This document shows positions 17,334-25,172 of a stretch of 64,000 bases of DNA, one piece after another. The notes under the pieces were generated by a model, which did not search any database, had not been told where the DNA came from, and saw only the letters and a program-made list of their open reading frames with translations. The stretch spans positions 124,001 to 188,000 of the forward strand of contig JAUQQC010000001.1 in assembly GCA_030550025.1 (NCBI GenBank), written 5' to 3'. Source of the DNA: Acidobacteriota bacterium. Lineage in GTDB: Bacteria > Acidobacteriota > Blastocatellia > HR10. The position numbers and the translations under genes are program-made. Every line of letters starts with the position of its first letter. Position 1 is the stretch's first letter.

Positions 17334-18758
17334 ATGCGCGATGGATTGGTGTTGGGACTGATTCCGGAGACGTGGCGCTTTGAGCTGACGCAGTTCCCAT
17401 GGGTCCGGCGCCTCCTCAAGAGTCGCTGGATGCCGCTTGGGCTCATCCTCTTCAACGTCTTCCTGTTCACCGTCATCCTCATGGCGGGATTCTTCGGCGG
17501 TTTGACCTCGCCGGGCAACTATAACTTCGGCATCATGATCGTGTGGATCCTCTGGTGGGTGCTCCTGATGACGGTGCTTGTGCCCGTGCTCTCGCGCTTC
17601 TGGTGCACGATGTGTCCGCTTCCCTTCTTGGGCGAATGGCTGCAGCGGCTGCGATTGTTCGGCGTCCGGTACGAGAGGGGGCGGAATCTTTATTTCGGCT
17701 TGAACAAGCGATGGCCCAAATCGCTCTCGAACATGTGGCTCATGAATATCCTCTTTCTGGCAACGACCTTCGCTTCGGGCTTTTTCACCGTACGGCCGGC
17801 GGCGACGTTCGTACTCTTGGCGGCGATCATCGCCCTCTCGGTCGTGCTCTCGCTCATTTATCGCGCGCGGACGTTCTGCTTGTACGTCTGTCCGGTGAGC
17901 GGCTTCCAGGGACTCTATTCGAATTTCGCCCTGACGGAGGTGCGGGTGAAGGACCCGGAGATCTGTGCCAGACACAAGACGAAAGGATGCGTCGTGGGTA
18001 ACGAACGCGGGTATGGCTGTCCGTGGCTCTTGCTGCCTTATGCCTTTCGGCGGAACACCTATTGCGGGATGTGCTTCGAATGCTTGAAGACCTGCGAGTA
18101 CGATAACATGGCCGTGAATCTGCGGCCTCCGGGGGTAGATCTGCTCGTGGACGAGAAGCGCGGTTTGGACGAAGCGTATAAGGCCCTCATCATGCTGGGG
18201 ATCGCCGTCGTCTTCTTCGTGACGTTCCAGGGGCCTTGGGGGACGCTCAAGGATTGGGCGAACGCGGCGACGCTCTCCGGCTATCTGGCCTTCATCGGGT
18301 TACATGCGAGCTGGAATCTGATCGTTCTGCCCGCGATCTTCCTGCTCTTCACATGGGTGGCGCGACGCGCAGCACGTCAGGCCGTTCCGCTCAAGAAGGT
18401 CTACGTGAACTTCTCCTATGCCACGGTGCCGCTTGGCTTGGCGGCTTGGATCGCCTTCAGCCTCGGCATCATCTTGCCCAATGGCAGCTACCTCCTGCAC
18501 GTTCTCTCCGATCCGTTCGCTTGGGGATGGGACCTGTTCGGGACGGCGCATTTTCCCTGGACGCCGGTGCTCACCGGGATCATGCCGTATCTGATGATCC
18601 TGACGTTGCTCGTCGGCTTGCTCTTCTCGATCGATATCGCCCTCAAGATTGCGCGGCAGACATTTGTTGAGCCGGAGGCCGCCGTGCGCGACGCCTTCCC
18701 GATTTTGGGCTTCCTGGGTGCGACGACGTTTGGCCTGATGTGGCTCTTCGTTGGATAG
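17334..18758 (+). CDS. NapH/NosR-like polytopic membrane Fe-S protein
   Basis: A 474-residue integral membrane protein with about ten hydrophobic segments. Two CP motifs follow transmembrane helices (C91TMCP and C182LYVCP), as in NapH/NosR/CcoG proteins. A cytoplasmic loop has C211, C219, C229 and a ferredoxin motif C244-x2-C247-x2-C250-x3-C254. Such proteins move electrons from the quinol pool or from cytoplasmic donors to periplasmic reductases. It lies directly before the second CuA gene, suggesting a quinone/CuA/enzyme relay. The C-terminal third (about residues 280-474) holds further helices beyond the NapH core. Confidence 0.82.
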   Translation: MRDGLVLGLIPETWRFELTQFPWVRRLLKSRWMPLGLILFNVFLFTVILMAGFFGGLTSPGNYNFGIMIVWILWWVLLMTVLVPVLSRFWCTMCPLPFLGEWLQRLRLFGVRYERGRNLYFGLNKRWPKSLSNMWLMNILFLATTFASGFFTVRPAATFVLLAAIIALSVVLSLIYRARTFCLYVCPVSGFQGLYSNFALTEVRVKDPEICARHKTKGCVVGNERGYGCPWLLLPYAFRRNTYCGMCFECLKTCEYDNMAVNLRPPGVDLLVDEKRGLDEAYKALIMLGIAVVFFVTFQGPWGTLKDWANAATLSGYLAFIGLHASWNLIVLPAIFLLFTWVARRAARQAVPLKKVYVNFSYATVPLGLAAWIAFSLGIILPNGSYLLHVLSDPFAWGWDLFGTAHFPWTPVLTGIMPYLMILTLLVGLLFSIDIALKIARQTFVEPEAAVRDAFPILGFLGATTFGLMWLFVG

Positions 18759-18772
18759 GGAGGGGGAAGACG

Positions 18773-19189
18773 ATGCGAGGGCAGGAGCTTTTGGCCGTGT
18801 TGTTGGCTCTATTGGCGACGGTCGGGACGATCACCGTCGCTCTCTGGTATGATCGCAGTCGCGATGCCGGACGGGAGGTCATCGAGCTACTGGCCATTCA
18901 ACCGAAGAACGGGAATTGGCAGCCGAGCGAGATCCGGCTGGAGCGCGGCCGACCCGTGCGCTTGAAGATTCGGAACGTGGAGACGGTCTCGCACGGCTTC
19001 GCACTGCCGGATTTCGGGATCGGCATCGCCGAGATCAAGCCCGGTGAAGTTCACGTGGTGGACTTCACGCCGGATCGCACGGGCATCTTCCCATTCTATT
19101 GCACAGTGTGGTGCTCGAATGAGCACATGGCGATGGCCGGACGCGTGATCGTCACCGAGAGCGTGGCGCGCGCGTCCTCGAATCGGTGA
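18773..19189 (+). CDS. Membrane-anchored CuA-type cupredoxin, NosZ-like site
   Basis: A 138-residue protein with one N-terminal TM helix (residues 5-25) and a cupredoxin domain. The loop C110-T-V-W-C114-S-N-E-H118-M-A-M121 is a CxxxCxxxHxxM CuA pattern closest to that of nitrous-oxide reductase, with H74 (SHGF) as the upstream ligand. Neither a NosZ catalytic domain nor oxidase is attached. The start at 18773 is chosen because GGGAGGGGGAAG precedes it and because it lies just after the NapH-like stop. It is the last structural gene of the cluster. Confidence 0.82.
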   Translation: MRGQELLAVLLALLATVGTITVALWYDRSRDAGREVIELLAIQPKNGNWQPSEIRLERGRPVRLKIRNVETVSHGFALPDFGIGIAEIKPGEVHVVDFTPDRTGIFPFYCTVWCSNEHMAMAGRVIVTESVARASSNR

Positions 19190-19217
19190 GCGCCTGCGCG
19201 GTTCAGGCGATCTCCTC

Positions 19218-19247
19218 TTGCTCGCCCCCTTGCGTGCGGGATACAAT
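19218..19247 (+). promoter_or_regulatory. Sigma-70-type promoter of the bEBP gene
   Basis: TTGCTC, 18 bp, TACAAT, with the expected start near 19255, some 22 nt before the GTG start. This would allow the activator to be made independently of the sigma-54 operon it probably controls. Confidence 0.5.
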
Positions 19248-19276
19248 CGCCGACGACATCACGGGAGGCGGCGAGC

Positions 19277-20197
19277 GTGGAGGTCGTCATCGGATCCTTG
19301 GAGAAGATCTTTCGCGATGCCGAGATCGCCGCGCGAAGCTCCGAGGCCGTGCTCATCCTGGGTGAGACCGGAGTGGGGAAAGAGGTCCTCGCCCGATACA
19401 TTCACGAGCGATCGCGCCGGCACGCTCGCCCTTTCCTCCCCATCAACTGCGCGGCCATCCCCGCGCATCTGCTTGAGAGCGAGCTGTTCGGGTACGAGCG
19501 AGGCGCCTTCACCGGAGCGACGCAGAGTCGAAAGGGATTGCTGGAGGAGGCCGAAGGGGGGACCGTCTTTCTCGATGAGGTCGTAGAGATCCCCCTGGAC
19601 GCCCAAGCGAAGCTACTGCGCGCCATCGAGGCGAAACAGATCCGCCCTCTGGGCAGCACGCGCTACCGTCCGATTGATGTGCGCTTCATCGCGGCGACGA
19701 ATGCCGACATCAAGCGGAAGGTCGAGCGCGGCGAATTTCGGCGCGATCTCTACTATCGCCTCTCCATCTTCGTCTACGTGATCCCCCCGATCCGCGAGCG
19801 TCCGCAGGACATTCCGGCACTGGTCCACCACTTCCTCGCCGAAGCGGGCATCTCGGTTCGCCTCACTCCGGCCACGTGGGAATTACTGTTCTGCTATCCC
19901 TGGCCGGGGAATATCCGAGAATTGAAGAACGCGCTCACCTGCGCGCTGGCTCGCATGGATGGTGAGGAGCTGCGGCCCGAGCATCTGCCGGACGTCATCC
20001 TCGCGCGTTGTCCGAGACCGGATGTTCTTCGGGAGACCGATTTGCGAAAGAAGCTCGCGTGCTTCGAAGCGCAACTTTTGGCCGACGCGTTGCAACGCTC
20101 TTCCGACCTTTCCGAGGTGGCCCGGGAGTTAGGGATCGGCCTGCGCACGCTCTATCGGAAGCTGAAGCGCTACGGCTTGACCAAGCCCGGCTCGTGA
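19277..20197 (+). CDS. Sigma-54-dependent activator (bEBP) lacking a sensory domain
   Basis: A 306-residue AAA+ enhancer-binding protein. Walker A is GETGVGKE (29-36), the sigma-54-contact loop is GAFTGA (76-81), Walker B is GGTVFLDE (94-101), and RFIAATN, RRDLYYRL and WPGNIRELKNA follow. A Fis-type helix-turn-helix ends the protein (SEVARELGIGLRTLYRKLKRYGL). There is no N-terminal receiver, GAF or PAS domain, as in PspF, so activity must be set by a partner protein or by abundance. GTG start with GGGAGG upstream. Sigma-54 promoters lie both upstream of the molybdoenzyme cluster and downstream of this gene. Confidence 0.92.
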   Translation: MEVVIGSLEKIFRDAEIAARSSEAVLILGETGVGKEVLARYIHERSRRHARPFLPINCAAIPAHLLESELFGYERGAFTGATQSRKGLLEEAEGGTVFLDEVVEIPLDAQAKLLRAIEAKQIRPLGSTRYRPIDVRFIAATNADIKRKVERGEFRRDLYYRLSIFVYVIPPIRERPQDIPALVHHFLAEAGISVRLTPATWELLFCYPWPGNIRELKNALTCALARMDGEELRPEHLPDVILARCPRPDVLRETDLRKKLACFEAQLLADALQRSSDLSEVARELGIGLRTLYRKLKRYGLTKPGS

Positions 20198-20254
20198 CAT
20201 CGAAGTCCTCGCTCTGCGCGGGGAAGACCGACGGCTCCTGTGTGCCAACGGTGG

Positions 20255-20389
20255 CACCGGGCGAATCCTTCCCGGTGTCTCTTCTGTCATGTGGGAAGTC
20301 GTTCTCCCACCGGGCTTCTTCGCCTGGAGGAGAGCGTTCGACTGGGCGCGCTGTGCCAAATGCGGCAAAGGGTGGGGAATTCATTCTCG
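20255..20389. repeat. Three imperfect dyads in the 353-bp gap before the benzoyl-CoA reductase operon
   Basis: Three GGG-GAA-N3/4-TTC-type dyads occur: CACCGGG-N9-CCCGGTG enclosing GAATCCTTC (20255-20277), GTGGGAAGTCGTTCTCCCAC (20291-20310), and GGGGAATTCATTCTCG (20374-20389). They lie about 90-220 bp upstream of the sigma-54 promoter at 20478 and could be activator sites. The first could equally be the terminator of the bEBP gene (followed by TCTCTTCT). No gene was seen in 20198-20508. Confidence 0.4.
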
Positions 20390-20477
20390 ATTCGCTCTTG
20401 ACGCGCAGGCGCCTAACCGGTAGCGACGTGAGCGCGTTACTCCCGCGGAGTCATTGGCACGGGCCATTCGTCCGTCG

Positions 20478-20493
20478 TGGCACGCGGCTTGCA
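20478..20493 (+). promoter_or_regulatory. Sigma-54 (-24/-12) promoter of the benzoyl-CoA reductase operon
   Basis: TGGCAC, five bases (GCGGC), TTGCA is an exact match to the sigma-54 consensus, with GG at 20479-20480 and GC at 20491-20492. The expected transcription start is near 20505, just upstream of the GNAT gene that heads the operon. Confidence 0.82.
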
Positions 20494-20550
20494 AGGAATA
20501 TCTCAGTGATGGTGGAGCGAACAAGCGCACGAAAGCGGGCACGGGCCATC

Positions 20551-20991
20551 ATGAGCATGCTCATCCGAGCGCCGCGCGCCGAGGACCTGGAGGCGATCAT
20601 CGCTTTGGATACGCACATAACAGGCGAAGCGAAGCCTGAGTTCTGGCGACATAAGCTCGGATTAGGGGGTGCGCTCCCAACGGGGAGTCGACCGCTCGTT
20701 CGCGTCGCTGAGGTCAGCGGGCGGATCATCGGCGTCTTGGTCGGAGAGGTTCGGAGCTGGGAGTTTCATCTCCCACCGACGGGTTGGATCACGGTCCTCA
20801 TGGTGGATCCGGCCTATCGCCGTCAGGGTATCGGGCGGCGGCTTCTGGCCGAAGCTCTCGAATACTTTCGAGAGCACGGCTTGCGGAGCGTTCGCACGAT
20901 GGTTGGATGGTCGGACGGGGATGTGCTCTCGTTCTTCACAGCGATGGGCTTCGATCGCGGCCCCTTCATCGAGCTGGAGAAGAGTCTATGA
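20551..20991 (+). CDS. GNAT-family N-acetyltransferase
   Basis: A 146-residue RimI-like acetyltransferase. The acetyl-CoA-binding loop is RRQGIGRRLLAEAL after the strand WITVLMVDPAY, and the domain is complete (DVLSFFTAMGFDRGPFIELEKSL at the end). The frame is open upstream; ATG 20551 is preferred over ATG 20509 because the predicted sigma-54 transcript starts near 20505, which would leave no leader for the earlier codon. It is the first gene of the aromatic operon. Acetylation of CoA ligases or other pathway enzymes is one possible role, by analogy with benzoate degraders. Confidence 0.8.
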   Translation: MSMLIRAPRAEDLEAIIALDTHITGEAKPEFWRHKLGLGGALPTGSRPLVRVAEVSGRIIGVLVGEVRSWEFHLPPTGWITVLMVDPAYRRQGIGRRLLAEALEYFREHGLRSVRTMVGWSDGDVLSFFTAMGFDRGPFIELEKSL

Positions 20992-21036
20992 GGGCTTCGC
21001 GTTGAACGGAGGGCTGAGGCGGGAGGAGGGAGGAAG

Positions 21037-21930
21037 ATGACCGACGGGGTGAAGGCCATTGATTGCATGTACTATGTCGCGACCCGCGCATTCATTGACC
21101 GCTGGAATCGCGCCAAGGAAGGGGAACTCATCTGCCGCATGGAGCGCGCCATTGGCGGCCTCCCCGCCTATGACTCCATCGAGGAGATGATCCGGCAGAT
21201 GGACGAAGCGGGCGTCGAGCGCGTCTTCATCGCGCAGTGCAAGATGTGGTCCTATTGGCGCAAGTGGATGTACATGGACACGCAGCTTGAAGAGGTCCTA
21301 CAGTACACGCAACGCTACCCGGATCGCTTTGTGGGCCTAGCCGGTTACAATCCGTATCGCATCACCGAGAGCTTGCGCGAGATCGAGATCGCCGTGAAGC
21401 AGTACGGGTTCAAGGGCGTCTACGTCCACATCTACGGATTCGATATTCCCCTTCACGATCGCAAGATGTATCCGCTCTACGCCAAATGCGTGGAGCTGGA
21501 TGTGCCCGTCTCCCTCCAGGTCGGGCACGTGCTCGAAGCGATGCCGAGCGACTGCGGGCGGCCGATCTATTTGGATCGCGTCGCGTGCGATTTCCCCGAG
21601 TTGAAGATCATCGGCGCGCACACGGGCTGGCCGTGGGTCGAGGAGCTGATCTCGGTCTGCTACAAGTGGGAGAACGTATGGTTGGGGATAGACGCCTGGA
21701 TGCCAAAGTATCTCGCGCCGGCGATCGTCCAGTTCATCAACAGCCGGCTCGGCCAGGATCGGTGCCTGTGGGGGACGAACGGCTTGCCATGGAAGGAGAA
21801 TTTGCGGCAATTGGACGAGTTGGGGGTGAGGCCGGAAGTGAAACGCAAGCTCCTGCGAGAGAACGCCCTCAAGCTCTTCAAGCTCGAAGAGACGCCCTCG
21901 AGCGCTTCGTTGGCGCAAGGTGCGGCTTAA
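21037..21930 (+). CDS. Amidohydrolase-fold (ACMSD-like) protein with altered metal site
   Basis: A 297-residue TIM-barrel protein of the amidohydrolase-2 (ACMSD/resorcylate decarboxylase) type. FKGVYVHIYG, LDVPVSLQVGH and FPELKIIGAHTGWPWVEEL are family segments. The N-terminal HxH metal motif is replaced (AIDCMYYV), and the usual FGSDxPW Asp is Asn (WGTNGLPW), so a classical divalent metal site is unlikely. A hydrolytic or decarboxylating role on a ring-derived intermediate is a guess from context. A strong GGAGGAGGGAGG ribosome-binding site precedes the start. Confidence 0.75.
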   Translation: MTDGVKAIDCMYYVATRAFIDRWNRAKEGELICRMERAIGGLPAYDSIEEMIRQMDEAGVERVFIAQCKMWSYWRKWMYMDTQLEEVLQYTQRYPDRFVGLAGYNPYRITESLREIEIAVKQYGFKGVYVHIYGFDIPLHDRKMYPLYAKCVELDVPVSLQVGHVLEAMPSDCGRPIYLDRVACDFPELKIIGAHTGWPWVEELISVCYKWENVWLGIDAWMPKYLAPAIVQFINSRLGQDRCLWGTNGLPWKENLRQLDELGVRPEVKRKLLRENALKLFKLEETPSSASLAQGAA

Positions 21931-21942
21931 GAGGGGGAGGTC

Positions 21943-22716
21943 ATGAACGGACAAGAGTTCACGGGAAAAGTGGTGCTCGTCACGGGAGGGGCGCGAGGGA
22001 TCGGTCGCGCCATCGTACGCGCGTTTGCGGAAGCGGGCGCCAACGTCGCTCTCGCCGACATTCGGCAGGAGGAGGCCGAAGTGGCGGCGCGCGAGATTCG
22101 TGAGGCGACCGGGCGGGCGCTTCTCGTCGTGCCGATGGATGTGACTTCGCTGGAATCCGTGCAGCGCGGATGCGCGCAGGTGTTTGAGCAACTCGGAAAG
22201 ATTGACGTCTTGGTGAACAATGCGGGGTGGGACCGAATCGTCCCCTTCCTGCAAACGACGCCGGAGTTGTGGGAGAAGGTCATCGCGATCAACTATCGCG
22301 GCGTCATCCACACGTGCTACGCCGTCTTGCCACATATGGTCGCGCGGAGGCAGGGGAGCATCGTGAACATCAGCTCGGATGCCGCGCGCGTCGGCTCGCT
22401 CGGCGAGGCGATTTATGCCGGAGCCAAGGCGGCCGTCATCGCCTTCTCCAAGACGCTCGCCCGCGAGCACGCGCGCGATCAGATTCGCGTGAATGTCGTC
22501 TGTCCGGGGCCGACCGAGACGCCGCTTGTCGAGGAGATGCGGCAGGAGGAGTTCGCGCGGAAGATCCTTGGCGCGATGGCCGGATACATTCCGTTGAAGC
22601 GCCTGGGGCAGCCGGAGGATGTCGCGCCTCTGGTCGTCTTCCTCGCATCGGAGGCCGCGCGCTATATCACCGGGCAGGTGATCAGTGTCAGCGGCGGATT
22701 GACGATGGTCGGATGA
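21943..22716 (+). CDS. Short-chain dehydrogenase, BadH-like
   Basis: A 257-residue classical SDR. It has TGGARGIG at 14-21 for NAD(P) binding, NNAG at 92-95, catalytic S144/S145 region (NISSDAAR) and Y158-x3-K162. The stretch NNAGWDRIVPFLQTTPELW resembles 2-hydroxycyclohexane-carboxyl-CoA dehydrogenases of anaerobic benzoate degradation. The adjacent benzoyl-CoA reductase genes support oxidation of a hydroxyacyl-CoA ring-derived intermediate. 3-Oxoacyl reductase activity is the alternative. It is 12 bp downstream of the amidohydrolase gene with GAGGGGGAGG as ribosome-binding site. Confidence 0.82.
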   Translation: MNGQEFTGKVVLVTGGARGIGRAIVRAFAEAGANVALADIRQEEAEVAAREIREATGRALLVVPMDVTSLESVQRGCAQVFEQLGKIDVLVNNAGWDRIVPFLQTTPELWEKVIAINYRGVIHTCYAVLPHMVARRQGSIVNISSDAARVGSLGEAIYAGAKAAVIAFSKTLAREHARDQIRVNVVCPGPTETPLVEEMRQEEFARKILGAMAGYIPLKRLGQPEDVAPLVVFLASEAARYITGQVISVSGGLTMVG

Positions 22717-22741
22717 ACCTCGCGCTTCGAGGGAGAGCCCG

Positions 22742-23890
22742 ATGGACGAACTACTCCGCCGATGCGAAGAGATCGTTCGGGATGTGGGCTTCGCGACCGT
22801 TCGTCGGTGGAAGGCGGAGCATCCAGATGGGAAGGCGATCGCCTATTTCCCGGTCTACGCGCCGGTGGAGGTGATCGCGGCCGCCGGGATGCTCCCGGTG
22901 GGCTTACATGGAGCGGGGGATCGGTTGGAACTTCAACATGCCGATGCTCGATTCGGCTCTTTCATCTGTTCGATCGTGAAGACGACGCTGGAGTTGGGGT
23001 TGACGGGGCGCCTTGCTCCGTTCGACGGCATGCTCTTCTCCTCGATCTGCGATTCGGCGCGCAACCTCTGCTTCGTCTTGAAGCGAAACTTCCCGCAGCT
23101 CTACGTGGATTTCCTCCATCTGCCGCACAACGCGGCATCGGCCTCCAGTCGCGAATTCCTCCGCAGCGAATACGCGCGCCTGAAGGCGGCGCTGGAGCAG
23201 TTGGCCGGGCGGGAGGTCAAGGACGAACGCCTTCGGGAGATGATCGTGCGGTATAACGAGAATCGGCGCTTGATCCGCGGGCTTTACGAGTGGCGGGCGG
23301 AGGAGCCGCATCGGATTCGCGCGTGGGAGCTGTATGTGTTGGTCCGAGCCGGAAATTTTCTACCCGTTGAGGAACACACGGCCTTGCTGCGGGAAGCATA
23401 CGATGGGTTCGCGCGGCGTCAGGCGAAACCCCGCGATTCGATCCGCGTCCTCGTCGAGAGCGCGTTTTGTGAGCAGCCGCCCCTTGGGCTGATCCGACTC
23501 CTGGAAGAGGCCGGTTGCTACCTCGTGGAGGATGATTTCACGCTGGGGCGACGGTGGTTCACTGCGGACATCCCGACGGACGGCGATCCTCTTCAGGCGC
23601 TCGCTGAGAGCTATCTCGATCGCTCCGTCACCTCCTCGGTGCGTCATGACTGGCGACGCCCTCGATTCCGCGTGCTCATCGAGAAAGTGCGCGCGCGTCG
23701 GGCGCAGGCGGTGATCTTCCTCATCGCTAAGTTCTGCGAGCCCGCCTACTTCGATTACGTCCTCTTCAAGCGAGAGCTGGAGCGCGAGGGCATTCCGCAT
23801 CTGCTCCTCGAATTCGAGGAGAAGATGTATACGTTCGAGCGCTTGCAGACCGAGGTGGAGACGTTCGTCGAGGCCTTGCTCTTCGAGTGA
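22742..23890 (+). CDS. Benzoyl-CoA reductase subunit C-like (HgdB-family dehydratase component)
   Basis: A 382-residue member of the 2-hydroxyacyl-CoA dehydratase/benzoyl-CoA reductase family. FICSIVKTTLELGL with C76 and SSICDSARNLC with C103/C110 are the usual cluster-ligand regions of the BcrC/BzdN/BadD type. With the next gene it forms the two-subunit active-site module that receives low-potential electrons and carries out Birch-like ring reduction. Dehydratases of 2-hydroxyacyl-CoA use the same fold, but the two linked ASKHA subunits favour the reductase. Confidence 0.82.
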   Translation: MDELLRRCEEIVRDVGFATVRRWKAEHPDGKAIAYFPVYAPVEVIAAAGMLPVGLHGAGDRLELQHADARFGSFICSIVKTTLELGLTGRLAPFDGMLFSSICDSARNLCFVLKRNFPQLYVDFLHLPHNAASASSREFLRSEYARLKAALEQLAGREVKDERLREMIVRYNENRRLIRGLYEWRAEEPHRIRAWELYVLVRAGNFLPVEEHTALLREAYDGFARRQAKPRDSIRVLVESAFCEQPPLGLIRLLEEAGCYLVEDDFTLGRRWFTADIPTDGDPLQALAESYLDRSVTSSVRHDWRRPRFRVLIEKVRARRAQAVIFLIAKFCEPAYFDYVLFKRELEREGIPHLLLEFEEKMYTFERLQTEVETFVEALLFE

Positions 23891-23897
23891 GGGGGGA

Positions 23898-25151
23898 ATG
23901 ATGACCGAGTATCGGGGATGGATTCATCAGCGGCAGAAGGAACTCATGCGGCAGTGGTACGCGCGCTTGGACGAATCGGCGCGAACGGGATGGCCGCCGG
24001 CCATCTGTTTGATGATCTCCGGCAATTGCGTGGAGGTGCTCGAAGCTTTCGGGATCGTGCCCCTTTATCCGGAGGTGAACGCCTTGCAGTTGGCCATCCG
24101 GCATCAAGCTTTGGGGCCGATTCTCGCCGCCGAGGAGTTTGGCTATGCGACGGACAATTGCGCTTACGTGAAGGCGGACATCGGCGCTTATCTGATCGGG
24201 GTGACCCCGACCGGAGGGAAACTTCCGCGCCCGGCTCTTGTCCTTTGCAACTTCGTCGGCTGCAACACCTACATCAAATGGTTCGAGCATGTGGCCACGT
24301 TCTTGGAGGCTCCCCTTTACGTCCTCGACGTCCCGTTCTTGCGGGACGAGGAACCGAGTCCGGCTGACGTCGCCTATGTCGTCGCACAGCTGCGAGAGTT
24401 GGTGCAGCGAATTGAAGAGATCACCGGTTTGCGCTTCGATATGGATCGGTTTCGAGAGGCCGTGCGGTGCTCGCAACGGGTCGAGGAGCTGTGGTCGCGC
24501 ATTAAGTATCTGGCGCAGCGAGTCCCTTCGCCGTTTGATGCCTATTTCGATGCCATCACGCTCATGGGGCCGCTCTACGTCCATCGCGCGAGGCCGGAAG
24601 GGGTGGAATTCTTCCGACTCGCGCTCGCGGAGCTGGAGGCAAAGGCCGCGCGCGGCGAAGGCGTCTATGACCGAGAGCGCTTCCGCGTAGTGATCGAGGG
24701 GCCACCCCCCTATCCCTACTTCCGTGCCTTCCGCGATATGTTCGCGCGCTGGCGTGCCACGGCCGTCGCCTCCACATATTCGACCGTCGGCGGGATTTGG
24801 GAGTTCGGATTCCGGCACGATCCGGAGAAGCCGTTCGAGACGGTTGCCCTCCACATGCTCGCGCACAATCTCACGAACCGGAACTACCTCCAGCGATACG
24901 ATCAAATTCGACGCTACGTCCAGCAGTGGCGAGCCGACGGTGTGATCATCCACTTCGTCAAGAGCTGTCGGCTCTTCTCGGCCGGTCAGGGTGATATGCG
25001 CGACTATTTCACGAAGGTGCTCGGCGTGCCCACGCTCTATATCGAGTCGGACCTGGAAGACCCGCGGTATTTCGCCGAGGCGCAAATTCGGAATCGGGTG
25101 GACGCGTTCTTCGAAGCGCTGGAACGCCATAAGCGCGCGAGCGCCGTGTGA
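23898..25151 (+). CDS. Benzoyl-CoA reductase subunit B-like
   Basis: A 417-residue BcrB/BzdO/BadE-like subunit. Conserved cysteines lie in SGNCVEVLEAFG (C44), NCAYVKADIGAYLIG (C88) and LCNFVGCNTYIKWFE (C117, C122). The C-terminal IHFVKSCRLFSAGQGDMRDYF and PTLYIESDLEDPRYF segments match the family. It pairs with the C-like subunit encoded 7 bp upstream. Two adjacent ATGs (23898, 23901) follow GAGGGGGG. Expected substrate is benzoyl-CoA or a substituted analogue in an anaerobic pathway. Confidence 0.82.
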   Translation: MMTEYRGWIHQRQKELMRQWYARLDESARTGWPPAICLMISGNCVEVLEAFGIVPLYPEVNALQLAIRHQALGPILAAEEFGYATDNCAYVKADIGAYLIGVTPTGGKLPRPALVLCNFVGCNTYIKWFEHVATFLEAPLYVLDVPFLRDEEPSPADVAYVVAQLRELVQRIEEITGLRFDMDRFREAVRCSQRVEELWSRIKYLAQRVPSPFDAYFDAITLMGPLYVHRARPEGVEFFRLALAELEAKAARGEGVYDRERFRVVIEGPPPYPYFRAFRDMFARWRATAVASTYSTVGGIWEFGFRHDPEKPFETVALHMLAHNLTNRNYLQRYDQIRRYVQQWRADGVIIHFVKSCRLFSAGQGDMRDYFTKVLGVPTLYIESDLEDPRYFAEAQIRNRVDAFFEALERHKRASAV

Positions 25152-25172
25152 TCTCCATCGAGGGAGGGCGAG

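Noticed and set aside
20087-20098. GCGTTGCAACGC palindrome as a second activator site for the sigma-54 promoter at 20478
   Set aside because: It lies within the bEBP coding sequence almost 400 bp from the promoter and only partly matches the 7830-7856 dyad, so chance is likely.
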